Source: Rhineura floridana
Taxonomy: Eukaryota; Chordata; Lepidosauria; Squamata; Rhineuridae
DNA: 64,000 nucleotides
Reading direction: 5' to 3'
NCBI RefSeq assembly: GCF_030035675.1
Contig: NC_084489.1
Span: forward strand, 76,722,270 to 76,786,269
Shown: in pieces, positions 10,873 through 21,149 of the stretch
How the letters are laid out: the number at the start of each line of letters is the position of its first letter
How positions within the stretch are numbered: the stretch's first letter is position 1
Position numbers and translations under genes: made by a program
The notes under the pieces: model-generated
Databases searched by the model: none
What the model was told of the DNA's origin: nothing
What the model saw: the letters and a program-made list of their open reading frames with translations, nothing else

Positions 10873-11009
10873 CAGGAATGGGAGTCCTGTGGTCCTATAG
10901 ACATTGTGGATTACAACTCCCATCATCTCTCACCATTGGCCGTGCTGGCTGGGGCTGATGGAACTGGAATTCAACAACGTCTGGAAGGGTTGCAGGTTCC
11001 CCAGCCCTA
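10873..11009. mobile_element. Short palindromic hAT-type MITE
   Basis: The arms ATTACAACTCCCATCATC and GGGGCTGATGGAACTGGAATT flank the CCATTGGCCGTGCTGGCT core, with outer ends CAGGAATGGGAG and GGTTCCCCAGCCCTA. The 8-bp flanks AAATAGAG and AACTAAAG agree at 6 of 8. Confidence 0.75.
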
Positions 11010-11380
11010 AACTAAAGTTTTAACAAACCATAGTTAGATAATTATGTTGGGACATTATGGGGAACTGTGGTTTGTATAAATCCAAATTAGACACTTCCAA
11101 TCTCTTCCTAAACACATGTAAAAGAGGAGAAGGTAGGGGGCAGCATAGAAAAGTGGGACTCATACAGGCTCATTCACATGCTGTGAAACAAAGTTTTTCC
11201 ACTAAATCTAAATGGGGCTAAAATTATTTTTTTCACATAAGTCTATCCTCAGGCACATATTTGCATGGTCAAACATCATGTATGAACTGGTAAATTACAG
11301 AGGCATGTTCTGTAACTGCAACAGAACTTTATCCAGCTGTCGAATTTGTGAAAATTGTTGCAAGAATTTATGATCTACTG

Positions 11381-11515
11381 CAGGTGTGGAGAACCTGTGG
11401 CCCTCCAGAAGTTGCTGAACTACAACTCCCATAATCCCTGACCATTGGCCATGCTTGCTGGGGCTGATGGGAGTTGTATTTCAGCAACATCTGGAAGGCA
11501 GTTTCCCCACACCTG
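11381..11515. mobile_element. Short palindromic hAT-type MITE, well preserved
   Basis: It begins CAGGTGTGGAGAACCTGTGG and ends AGTTTCCCCACACCTG. Inner arms CTACAACTCCCATAATCCC and GGGGCTGATGGGAGTTGTA are complementary. Flanks ATCTACTG (11373-11380) and ATCTTCTG (11516-11523) match at 7 of 8, as expected for a hAT target duplication. At 135 bp it is non-coding and could fold into a long hairpin if transcribed. Confidence 0.88.
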
Positions 11516-11519
11516 ATCT

Positions 11520-12115
11520 TCTGTTTTGGACATTCCTGCATGTGAGCATTCAAGGCTGGCACAGGTATAGGATTAAAAAAAAGTAAACTTCTCTGTAGGA
11601 AAAAAAATCAACAGGTCTGCAGGAATAAAGCACTATGTGAACTACTCCTAAATATCATTGTATCTAAAAAAAAGACTACAGAAACATAAAACCAAACTGA
11701 AATGTTCAAGCTTGTATGCAGTGATCTGTAATGGATGGGCCTGGGAGTTCTACTCAAATATGGCTGTTGTACAAACCACAAAGATGTCTGTAATGCACAT
11801 TGATTGTTGCACAAAGAACTTTTAATGGCTTAGCTTGCATTTCCTTCCTTTTGTGGGTTTGACTATTGGGAAAAAAGTAGTCTTAACACAACTTGGGGGC
11901 TTGTGTTGGCCCATTAACTTTTTGGCCCATTAACTTCTCAATTTTTCCTTTTGAAAATATTATTGTAAATTATTAAAAGCTCATTCTGATGATGTTTGGA
12001 AGGTGTCTTCAACAGCAAAATACAGCAAACTGGATTGTAAGCAAGTAATCAGCACCAGGATCGCAGTTCTTTTTAACACAATAAACCTACACACACATAC
12101 ATGAACACACCCCTG
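11520..12115. other. No recognisable feature
   Basis: I see no gene or repeat family here. A short (AC)n lies near 12088-12100. Confidence 0.35.
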
Positions 12116-12119
12116 CCTG

Positions 12120-12240
12120 TGAAAGTGTCATGTTTGTTAATGTTTCATGTATTTAATATTTATATTTCTGTGAACTGCATTGTTGTTACCCACCTGGAAC
12201 CTGCAGGATCAGGTGTGTTAAAATCTAAATAAATAGATAG
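12120..12240 (+). mobile_element. L2-type LINE 3' tail
   Basis: ACCCACCTGGAACCTGCAGG is followed by AAAATCTAAATAAATAGATAG. This is the 3' UTR end of an L2-clade LINE whose usual form is a CCGCCTGGAACC motif before an (AAAT)n tail. The coding part is absent. Confidence 0.5.
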
Positions 12241-12700
12241 GTGGGAAGTCTCCTTAAGTACCTCAAGATTTATGCCCACAATACTTTAAGACTTTCCTCT
12301 GTAAAAACTCTTTATCTCCTGGCACTGCACCCAACCTACGTAAGTTGCTGTTATTCCAAGAGCTAACACATTCGCGAACTGAGCCAACAGCTGCGTGACG
12401 CTGATGAACTACAAGGAGAAAAAAAAAAAAAAAGCACCTGCGGTTACCCTCCTGTGTAAATCTTGGCATGTCAGCATGCTCAAATTCTTTTGCTGCCACC
12501 TGACAATGTTGCAAAATCTTCCTGAGGCCACGAAGGCCTAGTGGCTGCAACCCACAGTGCTTTACCATTCATCTTAAACCTTTGCAAGCATCAAGCAGGC
12601 TGGATTATTTTCACTGGTAACAAGGAGAGATTCAACCAGAGGTATCGGTCATAAATCTGTGAAAGTCAGACACAAATAAGCTCCCATGGATAACCATGGA
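12241..12700. other. No recognisable gene; poly-A run at 12418-12434
   Basis: The stretch is non-repetitive apart from a short adenine run. The minus-strand open frame of 101 codons shows no family motif. Confidence 0.3.
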
Positions 12701-12713
12701 AATAGACTTAGGG

Positions 12714-13093
12714 GGCAATCCTACCCACCCACCCCAACGTGGCATGGCCACCACCTGTGCATAGTGGCTGGGGTGGAAGGTGAGTAGGCAGGGCATCATG
12801 TGTTGGCAGCAGGGCTGGCTCAGGATTGAATTCAGCCCCACTCCCTTCCTCCCTCTAGAAAGCCACATTGCAGGGGTTTCTTCTGGCTGCTGCCAGCTGG
12901 GATTCCACTGCCAGTACTTGCACCCTGCACATGTGGCAACTAGAAAGGGGAGCTCTATGCCAGCAGAGTCACACTGGCATTACTCTATAGGCAGCAGAAG
13001 GCCAACAGAGGCTAGCAAGGCTGGAGGGAGAGAGGCCTCTGCCCAACACACGCAAACTCCCAACCTGGTGCAAAGGGGGGTTGGATTGCTCTT
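12714..13093. mobile_element. Candidate MITE with GCAATCC inverted ends
   Basis: The left end GGGCAATCCTACCCACCC and the right end GGGGTTGGATTGCTC form an imperfect inverted repeat of about 12 bp. Similar ends (GCAATCCTAACC) occur on the short repeats at 20637-20732 and 54648-54736, so this may be a longer relative. A target duplication is not clear. Confidence 0.4.
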
Positions 13094-13900
13094 GCAGTCG
13101 TGACTACCTAAGTCCTGTCTGTTTCAGTGGGACTCAAGTAATTCTTAGTTTTTTCTGGATTGTGTGAACTTTAGAAGCAAGAAGAAGGAGTAAGGAAAGC
13201 AGCCACACCAATGTGGGAAGATGGGTGCTCCTGTAAGGTAAGAACCTTCCAGGGCACGAGAGCCCTGGCTTCAAAAAGCTTCTGCCATCAGAAGATTCAG
13301 GGAGTGAGTCACTTGTCTGAGTATCTATGCGAATATGACTTTCAGGGCATCCTTTAGATGTGAAACGGAATTTCGGAAAGACTGAACATTTAACAAGTTT
13401 ATAAACTGCACTTCATTTCTTTTTTAATTTTGAAATTTAGCCTTGAAATTTGATGTTTGAATTTTGGAATTTGAAATCTGACTGTTTAGTTCCCCCCCAG
13501 TCTTGTCATAGGGGGTGTTTCCTGGCTGGCTAAATGAAAACAGTGGATGCAAAAACGTCCTAATGCCGTTTCAAGTCTGCAGTCAGATTTTATTTATTCA
13601 TTCAATTGATGTCCTGCCCTTCCTCCAGCGGAGCCCAGATCAGCATGGATACTCTATGCCAGCTTGCCTGGTGCTGTCAAATGTTGATTGTGACATGTCA
13701 GATACTAGCAAATGTTGTTCTGAAAAATCAGTGGATGCTGACAGTCAGTGTTGAATGTCAAATATTCATCCAGCCAAAGAATATTTGGAGAATATTTGCT
13801 ATCCAGATTCACAGAATGGGATTTTGAGAAGAAGTGTGTGTGTGTTCATTTCACATATGACATATTCATGGCATTGTAAATGAAAGCTTCCATCCAATGT
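13094..13900. other. Mostly unassigned; LINE-tail fragment near 13588-13640
   Basis: The words TTTATTTATTCATTCAATTG, GTCCTGCCCTTCCTCCAGC and GGAGCCCAG at 13588-13640 match the minus-strand LINE tail at 22825-22940. I see nothing firm in the remainder. Confidence 0.35.
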
Positions 13901-13904
13901 TACT

Positions 13905-14205
13905 TTAGGAATGGTGAAGGGTAGAAATATGTGAACCAAAATGCAACTATTCTTCAAAAATTAAAAAAAATCCTTCAAAGTGTGGATAAGAATGCATATA
14001 CTAGTGAAGATGGCATACAAAAATGCTTGTGAAGATATTAGGCAAAATTGCATACAAAAAATCTGTATGTTCGAACCATGCACTAAAATGCAGATAAATT
14101 TTCATGAGGACTTTTAAAAACACTTTGTAAACTGATGCACAAATGTGCTAAACTGACTTTAAGTTTGGAAAAATGAGAAAACAGACTTGTCAATTCCTAT
14201 GTTAC
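13905..14205 (+). repeat. AT-rich ~440-bp repeat, copy 3 (diverged)
   Basis: It shares the ATGCATATACTAGTGAAGAT and ATACAAAAATGC units, the AATTTTCATGAGGAC block and the GTTTGGAAAAATGAGAAAAC end, and finishes in AATTCCTA. It is more diverged than the neighbouring copy at 14456. Confidence 0.6.
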
Positions 14206-14455
14206 TCTGATATTAGTTGCAAAGCTTTAGATAAATGGCAAAAAGTTGGGAGCATCTTTTAAGTGCCTTCAGGTAAGCCAAGTCTGGCTGACTTGGACTT
14301 CATCCTGACTCTATACATATCAGGAAGAATCGATTGTGTCGCCTCCCCCTGGGCATTTTATTCAGTATAAGACTTTCTCAGCAATGCCATTTCCAAATTG
14401 CTCCTGGGGCAGCCACGGGCAAAACTCAAAGCAATCCATGGATACCTACAGGCTT

Positions 14456-14896
14456 TAGGGATGGGCGAGAAATTTGATTTAGTTTGTATTTGCCAAATTG
14501 ATCAAATTCGCACTTTCCAAAACAATTAGAAAACCGAAAGCACAGTCATCCTTAGAAATTTGCACTTATTCAAATTTTGCAATGCAGTTCCCCAACCAAG
14601 CAATGTTTACAAATATGCATATGTTAGGGGACAGTGTGCATAAAAATGAATATATGAATGAAAAGAACATTCAAAATGCATTATATGATTAGACATTGCT
14701 TGCATAAATGTGTACCTTTGTCAAAACTGCCTACAAGGTGTTTAGTAAGAGAAATTCACACTAAAATGTTGGAGAGTTTTCATGAGGATTTTTTCTTTTA
14801 AATATCATAAATTGTTGCATAAATGGGGAAACTGAATTTAACATTGGAAAAATGAGAAATGGAGAGAACCGAAACTGACAGATCTTTTCATCTCTA
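14456..14896 (+). repeat. AT-rich ~440-bp repeat, copy 4 (full length, reference copy)
   Basis: This copy runs from TAGGGATGGG to a CATCTCTA end, the counterpart of CATCCCTA, so the family has short inverted ends bordered by TA. The order of blocks is: GATTTAGTTTG; a CACAGTCATCCTTAGAAATT block; a GCAATGCAGTTCCCCAACC block; about five units of roughly 31 bp, each holding a word like AAATGCATATRTTAG; TTTTCATGAGGATTTTTT; and AATTTAACATTGGAAAAATG. It has no ORF and no tRNA-like promoter. At least ten other copies lie in this window on both strands. TA-flanked inverted ends fit a TA-targeting DNA transposon derivative, but the superfamily is not established. Confidence 0.75.
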
Positions 14897-14999
14897 CTAC
14901 CATGTGCCAGCGTTGCCATCAGCAGGGAGGGGTGAATCTGCCCGTTTTGTGGATCATTTTGTGGATCATTAAACCTAGGAATTAACTGCATAAGAATAC

Positions 15000-15420
15000 T
15001 TGAGTAAACAGGCTGTTTTTAATAAGTGGCAAAACAGCCACACTGGAGGAGCCTGCGACACCCCCAAAGGGAAATTATTCTATATGGTGAGTGCCATTGC
15101 GAAGAAGGGCCTCTTTCAAGTTGTCATAGGATGAATTTCTCCTGGATGTCAGAGAGCTGACATGGTCTCCTGATGATTTTAGTGAATGGGCTATATAGGA
15201 AGTGGCATTATCACAGGTAGTTTGGTCCCAAGCTGTTCAGAACCGTGTATGTCCATAACAAAGCCATAAACTTGGCAGCCAGTGCAATACCTTCATACAG
15301 GTGTTATATGTACATGGTAGGATGCTCCTCTGAGGAACCTAGCTGCCGTGTCTTGCAGAAGCTGTAGTTTCCAAACCAACCGCAAGGGCAGCACCACGTA
15401 AAGCTCCTGTTCTGGTTGCT
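15000..15420 (-). mobile_element. L2 LINE fragment, RT C-terminal region (decayed)
   Basis: Translated on the minus strand it gives LYVVLPLRLVWKLQLLQDTA at about 15340-15410, the counterpart of LYVGLPLKTVRKLQLVQNAA in the better L2 copies. Degraded LHWLP- and LGPxYL-like motifs follow. Several frame breaks are present, so it is an old copy. Confidence 0.65.
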
Positions 15421-15424
15421 GGAA

Positions 15425-15537
15425 ATTTCCCCAGATCATTTAGAAAACCTTGGGATTCTGTACGTCCCTGGGGGTGGACCATCTTAATAGACCTCTCCCC
15501 CAACATTGTGAGATGAAACCATACTAAGAAATGGTCT

Positions 15538-15632
<95 letters not shown>

Positions 15633-15900
15633 CACCTTTGTCAGGACAAAGCCCAAACTGAGGGTACACCCCACTGTGCGTTAGCTCATTGACAAATTGA
15701 GGCTGCCCTGTGGTTGTCATGGAGGCCATGAAATCCCAAGCTGGCCCACCAAGGGTGGTCTCAGCATGGATGTTGAAGTTCCTCAGAACAATATCCCTGG
15801 GGTTTGCAGCACCACATCTGAGACTACCTCAGCCAGAGAGATTGATGGGCTTCCCTGCTATAAGTTCTGCAGTTGCTACAAGATCACAATCCATTAGAAT
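15425..15900 (-). mobile_element. L2 LINE fragment, endonuclease region
   Basis: The minus strand carries counterparts of the L2 endonuclease end: a GCTLSLGFVL stretch (GHTLDLVF in good copies), QFVNELTHSGVYPQFG, and MASMTTTGQPQ (FMAAMTTMGLSQ in the copy at 39 kb). A microsatellite at 15542-15630 has expanded inside it. Confidence 0.65.
15542..15630. repeat. (CT)n(CA)n microsatellite inside L2 relic
   Basis: About 20 CT units pass directly into about 24 CA units. The flanking ORFs encode only ER/VC dipeptide repeats. Confidence 0.95.
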
Positions 15901-16490
15901 GTGTTCCCTGTGGAATATACTGCTTCCCCCTCCCCCGCAACCTCCCCCCCATGTGCTCTTGCTGTAATAAGCAGCTCAGAGTTGAGGGCTGTAGAAAGAT
16001 GTCATGGATGGAAGGCCCATGGTGCCCATTCATACACCTTTCCACTACTTAAATACAATTGTAGGTTTTTCCAAGTTCAAAGAGTAGTTGTTTGGTGCTC
16101 TACACAGCTGTTCCAACTGAGTTCTGGGCTTGGAGCCAGAAGGTTGTATAAAACACCTTTAGAACATGCCTATCCCCTCTTAGAACATTTCGTGGTGTGC
16201 ACGGTGTTTTAAATTCTCACCAAACCTGTTCTGTTCTTTTGAAACCATAAATAGTCATGGCACATCTGTCTCTAGGCTGCTGTGTTTTTCTTTGAAAACC
16301 AATGCTAAGGACATTTCGGGGCTATGTTTCAGAGTGTAGGAGTTCATACCAGGAATGTTGCCAAAATACTTTCTTACACTAATAATTGAGCCCAGCTTAT
16401 TCTGTTTTCCCACATGATGACTGTGTCTTTACTATGTTGAGTTGAAGCTACTTCTGAGGGTCTTCACAAGTTATGCATCAATATATTAAT
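15901..16490. other. No recognisable feature
   Basis: A C-rich run lies at 15925-15950. Otherwise I see no gene, repeat family or RNA. Confidence 0.35.
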
Positions 16491-16494
16491 TTCC

Positions 16495-16865
16495 AGAGGG
16501 GTAACCTGTTGCAGCAAAAACAACGTTAAGGTCTTAAAAGATCTTAAAGACTAACAAATTTATATGACATAAGTGTTTGTGGAGTAGAGGCCATTTTGTC
16601 AGATGGACGAAGTGTTCTCCTAAGTTCCTAAGTTATATATTCATGTGGTTGGGGGTGGAGAGGGGATTCTAAACAGTGAAGGGAAATTAAATGCCACAAG
16701 TACAGCCAGTGACAATGACTTGAAAGCTTAATAGTGGTCTGAAAGTAGTGTTGATGATAACACAAACATCCTGGCATTGATGAGCTAGTTATCACATGTA
16801 GTGTGATAAAAACCCATTGTCCTGATTCCAGCCACAGGTGATTCAATTGAACTTGATGAATTGTA
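16495..16865 (-). mobile_element. Probable Penelope-like element 3' region
   Basis: The minus strand reads CCACAAACACTTATGTCATA and AAATTTGTTAGTCTTTAAGA. I associate this phrase with the 3' UTR of Penelope-like elements in reptiles, where a CCACGAAAGCTTATG motif is followed by TTGTTAGTCTTTAAGGTGCC. No coding part remains. Assignment rests on memory of the 3' UTR and is moderate. Confidence 0.4.
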
Positions 16866-16928
16866 ATTTGCTGGTTTTATGTTGCAATACTTTTTTCCCA
16901 TGGATGTAAACTATAAGATCACTTATAG

Positions 16929-17056
16929 TTTCCCAACCAGTGTGCCTCTAGATGTTGTTGGACCACACCTCCCATCAGCCTCAGCCAGCATTGCCAATGT
17001 TCAGGAAGATGGGAGTTGTGGTCCAACAACATCTGGAGGCACACTGGTTGGGAAAG
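16929..17056. mobile_element. Palindromic MITE, AACCAGTGTGCCTC subfamily
   Basis: TTTCCCAACCAGTGTGCCTC at the left pairs with GAGGCACACTGGTTGGGAAA at the right, a perfect 20-bp inverted repeat. The inner arms GATGTTGTTGGACCACACC and GTGGTCCAACAACATC also pair. It resembles the hAT-type palindromic family but has different ends. It could form a strong hairpin. Confidence 0.8.
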
Positions 17057-17059
17057 GCT

Positions 17060-17450
17060 GACTTACAGAGTGTCATGGGAGACTAGAATATTCCCCACTT
17101 ATTTCTAATATATTTGTGTCCATTTATTATTTTGCACAGAGGCTGGCCTGTCTGATATAAAATGTAGGAAAGCATTGCTGGCAGATGGTGGCATACATCA
17201 CATTGGACAATCTAAAAGGTGCTAAATGCAATACTTGCTTGCAGAGGAACAATTGGGAGTGTACTCTAAGACTGTCGTGTGACCTGCTCCACACCTGAAG
17301 TCATGTGATGTAATGTGTGGAATAAGTTGGCATTGCTAGAGAACATGGCCTTGAGGGCCAGACTGGGGCCCCTGGTGGGCCTAATATGGGCCATAGGCTG
17401 GAGCTCCCTCATGCTTATCACAGCATTTTAGAATACAACCTCAATTTTTC
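17060..17450. other. Mostly unassigned; hAT right-end remnant at about 17340-17405
   Basis: The words GAGGGCCAGACTGGGGCCCC, GGGCCATAGGCTGGAGCTCC at 17350-17405 resemble the right part of hAT elements with GGCCATAGGTTCCCCAC ends. The left end is not visible. Confidence 0.3.
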
Positions 17451-17454
17451 TCAG

Positions 17455-18545
17455 AGGCATCTGTCACTTGTTCATTAATGACCTAGAATTAGGAGTGAGC
17501 AGTGAAGTGGCCAAGTTTGCTGACGACACTAAATTGTTCGGGGTTGTTAAAACAAAAAGGGATTGCGAAGAGCTCCAAAAAGACCTCTCCAAACTGAGTG
17601 AATGGGTGGAAAAATGGCAAATGCAATTCAATATAAACAAGTGTAAAATTATGCATATTGGAGCAAAAAATCTTAATTTCACATATACGCTCATGGGGTC
17701 TGAACTGGTGGTGACCGACCAGGAGACAGACCTCGGGGTTGTAGTGGACAGCACGATGAAAATGTCGACCCAGTGTGCGGCAGCTGTGAAAAAGGCAAAT
17801 TCCATGCTAGGGATAATTAGGAAAGGTATTGAAAATAAAACAGTCGATATCATAATGCCATTGTATAAATCTATGGTGCGGCCGCATTTGGAATACTGTG
17901 TACAGTTCTGGTTGCCTCATCTCAAAAAGGATATTATAGAGTTGGAAAAGGTTCAGAAGAGGGCAACCAGAATGATCAAGGGGATGGAGCGACTCCCTTA
18001 CAAGGAAAGGTTGCAGCATTTGGGGCCTTTTAGTTTAGAGAAAAGGCGGGTCAGAGGAGACATGATAGAAGTGTATAAAATTATGCATGGCATTGAGAAA
18101 GTGGATAGAGAAAAGTTCTTCTCCCTCTCTCATAATACTAGAACTCGTGGACATTCAAAGAAGCTGAATGTTGGAAGATTCAGGACAGATAAAAGGAAGT
18201 ACTTCTTTACTCAGCGCATAGTTAAACTACGGAATTTGCTCCCACAAGATGCAGTAATGGCCACCAGCTTGGATGGCTTTAAAAGAAGATTAGAGAAATT
18301 CATGGAGATCAGGGCTATCAATGGCTACTAGCCGTGATGGCTGTGCTCTGCCACCCTAGTCAGAGGCAGCATGCTTCTGAAAACCAGTTGCTGGAAGCCT
18401 CAGGAGGGGAGAGTGTTCTTGCACTCGGGTCCTGCTTGCAGGCTTCCCCCAGGCACCTGGTTGGCCACTGTGAGAACAGGATGCTGGACTAGATGGGCCA
18501 CTGGCCTGATCCAGCAGGCTCTTCTTATGTTCTTATGTTCTTAAT
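17455..18545 (+). mobile_element. CR1 LINE, 5'-truncated, with intact 3' end
   Basis: This is the best CR1 copy in the window. It starts within the reverse transcriptase, just before the FADD catalytic box, and runs through the 3' UTR (CACCCTAGTCAGAGGCAGC, GGCCACTGTGAGAACAGG, TGATCCAGCAGGCTC) to the terminal octamer repeats TTCTTATGTTCTTATG. CR1 elements have no poly-A tail and end in such 8-bp repeats. The 5' truncation is the usual outcome of incomplete reverse transcription. The 46018-46818 copy is of the same subfamily. Confidence 0.93.
17468..18331 (+). pseudogene. CR1 ORF2 reverse transcriptase, C-terminal 287 codons
   Basis: The frame is open for 287 codons but lacks the ORF start, the endonuclease and most of the fingers and palm. 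Residues 18-27 hold AKFADDTKLF, the catalytic FADD box (RT motif C). Later come KWQMQFNINKCKIMHIG (motif D region), ATRMIKGMERLPYKERLQHL and RRVRGDMIEVYKIMHGI of the CR1 connection region, and a final TSLDGFKRRLEKF. The ATG at 17468 is internal, not a real start. It has no internal stop, so the copy is fairly young, but it cannot encode an active enzyme because it lacks the N-terminal domains. Confidence 0.9.
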
Positions 18546-18985
18546 GTAAAACTATCTAACAGGAAGGTTTCCAAATGATGCTATATTCTCCATATCCTTC
18601 AAGGACGGAGGCAGCATGATTCTGAATACCAGTTGCTGGAAACTGCAGTGGAGATTCATCTGTTGCCATACCTGTGCTCTTTGGAAGGGTGCAAACCCTT
18701 GGCGGCATATCACCTCATCATAGGGAAGTCTGGACTTCCCCTTTCCTGTCACCCTTTGTGGCTAATCGTCTCTTAACTGTTGGGTGGGGACGAAGCAATG
18801 AAGCCTAGCAGCTTGAGATCTCATACTGGGTTATATATATATAAAAAGCCTAGCTAGTAATAGCATGATGCTTACCCTTTGGCAGGATGCCACGCTGCTC
18901 TGGGTAGGGAGGGACAGGAGATAAATTTGTCTGGTATGCATTTTAATATACATCTACCTAATTTCCACTTCACAAGGCAATTAAT
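18546..18985. other. Unassigned, with a small CR1 3'UTR scrap at 18608-18655
   Basis: GGCAGCATGATTCTGAATAC and CAGTTGCTGGAAACTGCAG at 18608-18650 match the CR1 3' UTR just upstream (GGCAGCATGCTTCTGAAAAC). It is a broken second piece. I see nothing else here. Confidence 0.4.
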
Positions 18986-19203
18986 TATTAATTATTATTG
19001 CATTTATATGCCACCTTTCCTCCAAGGTGCTCGCAGTGGTGAATGTGGTTCTCCTCTTCCTCTTCCTTCCAATTTTTCCACACAGCAACCCTTCTTTGGC
19101 TAAGGAGCAATGACTGGTCCAAGATTACCCAGTGAGCTTCATGGCTGAGTGGGAATTTCAGCCCTGGAATCTGAGGTCTGATGCATTTTTCCACCCCCCC
19201 CCA
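18986..19203 (-). mobile_element. tRNA-derived SINE, minus strand, old
   Basis: It opens with TTTATATGCCACCTTTCCTCC, the SINE 3' region. AGATTACCCAGTGAGCTTCA and TGGCTGAGTGGGAATTTCAG follow, the counterpart of the AGCCATGAAGCTCACTGGGT and B-box-region phrases of Sauria-like SINEs. The B box is mutated. Confidence 0.5.
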
Positions 19204-19422
19204 ATGTGTACAAAACATCCATAGGGTTGCCAGGTTCAGGGCCTCAGACTGATCCTGTATCTTTAGGAGAAGAGAAAGTCAACCAAGTGCAGGTGTTCTT
19301 GCAACCGTGTAATGGGAAAAACCATAAGGTGGAATTCTCCCTTCCCCCTGCACAACTTTTAAAGTGCTTGAAGTCCCTGCGGTGTTCCTGCCTGTAGGGA
19401 CAGTTTGTAGAGCAAGGACGGG

Positions 19423-19550
19423 GAACATATGGCCCTCCAGATGTTATAGGACTCCAACTCCCCTCAGCCCCAGACAGCATGGCCAATGGCCAGGGATGAT
19501 GGGAGTTGCAGTTGAGCAACATCTGGAGGGCCACAGGTAGCCCATCCCTG
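19423..19550. mobile_element. Short palindromic hAT-type MITE
   Basis: The ends are CAAGGACGGGGAAC and GTAGCCCATCCCTG. Arms GGCCCTCCAGATGTTATAGG and CAACATCTGGAGGGCC are complementary. Flanks TTGTAGAG and TTGCAGAG match at 7 of 8, a good hAT target duplication. Confidence 0.85.
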
Positions 19551-19554
19551 TTGC

Positions 19555-20630
19555 AGAGTGAGCCTTCCATATTGTATCTAAGCAGATGGGCATCCTAATA
19601 TGTAGCTAGGCTCCAGCACGGCTCATATTCAGTGTCTGGCTGCCTCTAAACCTGCCACCATGATGGGGCATTTTTAGTGCCCTTGAAAGGACTGAAATAG
19701 ACAGGCAGCTCCATTTCAGCAAGGCCTCCCCTATTTTCTCGAGCATCAGGGAATGTGCAGTGGGGATGAGAGTATGGAGACCTGTCTCAGATAGAAAGGT
19801 GGGGTATAAACATTTGACATAAAGAAATGCATGCACCCATATAACATTTTCAGGCACTGAAGGCAAGGGTGCAATTTCTTCTTGGGATACACTTCATGTA
19901 CATTACAGGCTTTGGATCTTAGCCTGTGTCAAGCAGATATGATTAATGAGATTCTTATGTCAAAGATGAAGGGTCTCATGCTGTTTAGTCATCATAAGAA
20001 TGTTCACTGGCTTTGAACAGGTGGGGGAGAGCCCCCGCCCACACAGTCAGCTGTTGGATCTGGGCCTTCTAAAGCAAATATTATTGTCCATTGTATAATA
20101 CAATTCAAGTAAATAGGTATGCACGCTATATCCGTGAATCAAAACAAAAGGTTAAGTGAAGTACATGGACGAGTACTGACATGGCCAACACAGTTCATGT
20201 GGAAGCATATTCCCAAGCCTTAAGGAAATGCTATCATGATGTGTTTGTGTGTCTGTGTCTCTGTGTGTGTGTATTGGATGACAACTCCCATAATCTCTGA
20301 CCATTGCCCATGCTGAGTCTTCACACCTTGAATTTCACTCCAGGTGGAATTCGCTGACAATAATGTGGGACCCCCTGCAAAATCTGTTAATTCTATAGAA
20401 AATCAATTTGCTTTCTTTGAAGTTTCTATAGGTATTTCACCTGAAGAGGCTCGCCTAAGGTTTTGTTTTAGGTAGGACCTACTGTCTGTCTAAAGCAGTT
20501 GAAACTGGCATTGCTCTCTGTATATAGATGAGAGTTTGCCATATTTCTTATCTGCCCAGGAGAAATTTGACACCTTGTAAGACTCTCACGGTAATACTGG
20601 AGACCTGAAGAACTTCTTGCGCAGATGCTC
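19555..20630. other. No gene; MITE scrap at 20278-20315
   Basis: GACAACTCCCATAATCTCTG and ACCATTGCCCATGCTGA at 20280-20315 are a fragment of the palindromic hAT MITE. A TG-rich run lies at 20240-20272. The rest is unassigned. Confidence 0.35.
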
Positions 20631-20636
20631 TTTTAT

Positions 20637-20732
20637 AGTGTGATCCTAACCATGTCTACTCAGAAGTAACTCCTCTTGAATTCATGAGCCTTACTCACAG
20701 GTAAGTGGGATTGGAATTGCAGCCTGTTGCTT
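20637..20732. repeat. Short repeat with ATCCTAACC ends
   Basis: It reads GTGATCCTAACCATGTCTAC, CTTACTCACAGGTAAGTGGG and ATTGGAATTGCAG. The same ordered words occur at 54648-54736, and a partial copy lies at 36086-36170. The ends are roughly inverted (ATCCTAACC, GGNTTGGAAT). It is a non-coding MITE-like repeat. Confidence 0.6.
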
Positions 20733-20734
20733 CT

Positions 20735-21148
20735 GCCTTTTTAGAACAATGCATAAAAATCCAGGCAAGGAATCTTTGACCAGTAAACACACACACACAC
20801 ACGCACACAGAGAGAGCGTTTTCTGTCAGCTGTGGCACATTTAAACCCCCTGCATATTTCATCAGACACTTCACTTATTTCAGTACTTTAAATAAGATTT
20901 AATAAAAAGTGGCAAGTTCAGACTTGCTCAGTCTTACTTTTGTTTGCAGTTGGCAATGTACAGCTCTGTGGGTTTGACTACAGTTAATAATTTTAATTAC
21001 TTACCTTGTTCTATGCAGGCACACTCACTTTTAACTACTTATTGAAAAAAAATACCCATTAGGAAAAAAACCCTCACTATAGCCATATGTAAAACACACA
21101 AAAAATAACATTACTACTCTAACTCAGATCAAGCATTCCGCTTCTTAG
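20735..21148. other. No gene; short (AC)n at 20786-20810
   Basis: AT-rich sequence with an AC/AG simple repeat. No family recognised. Confidence 0.35.
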
Positions 21149-21149
21149 G

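Noticed and set aside
17464-17853. 129-codon minus-strand frame
   Set aside because: It is the antisense shadow of the CR1 reverse transcriptase.
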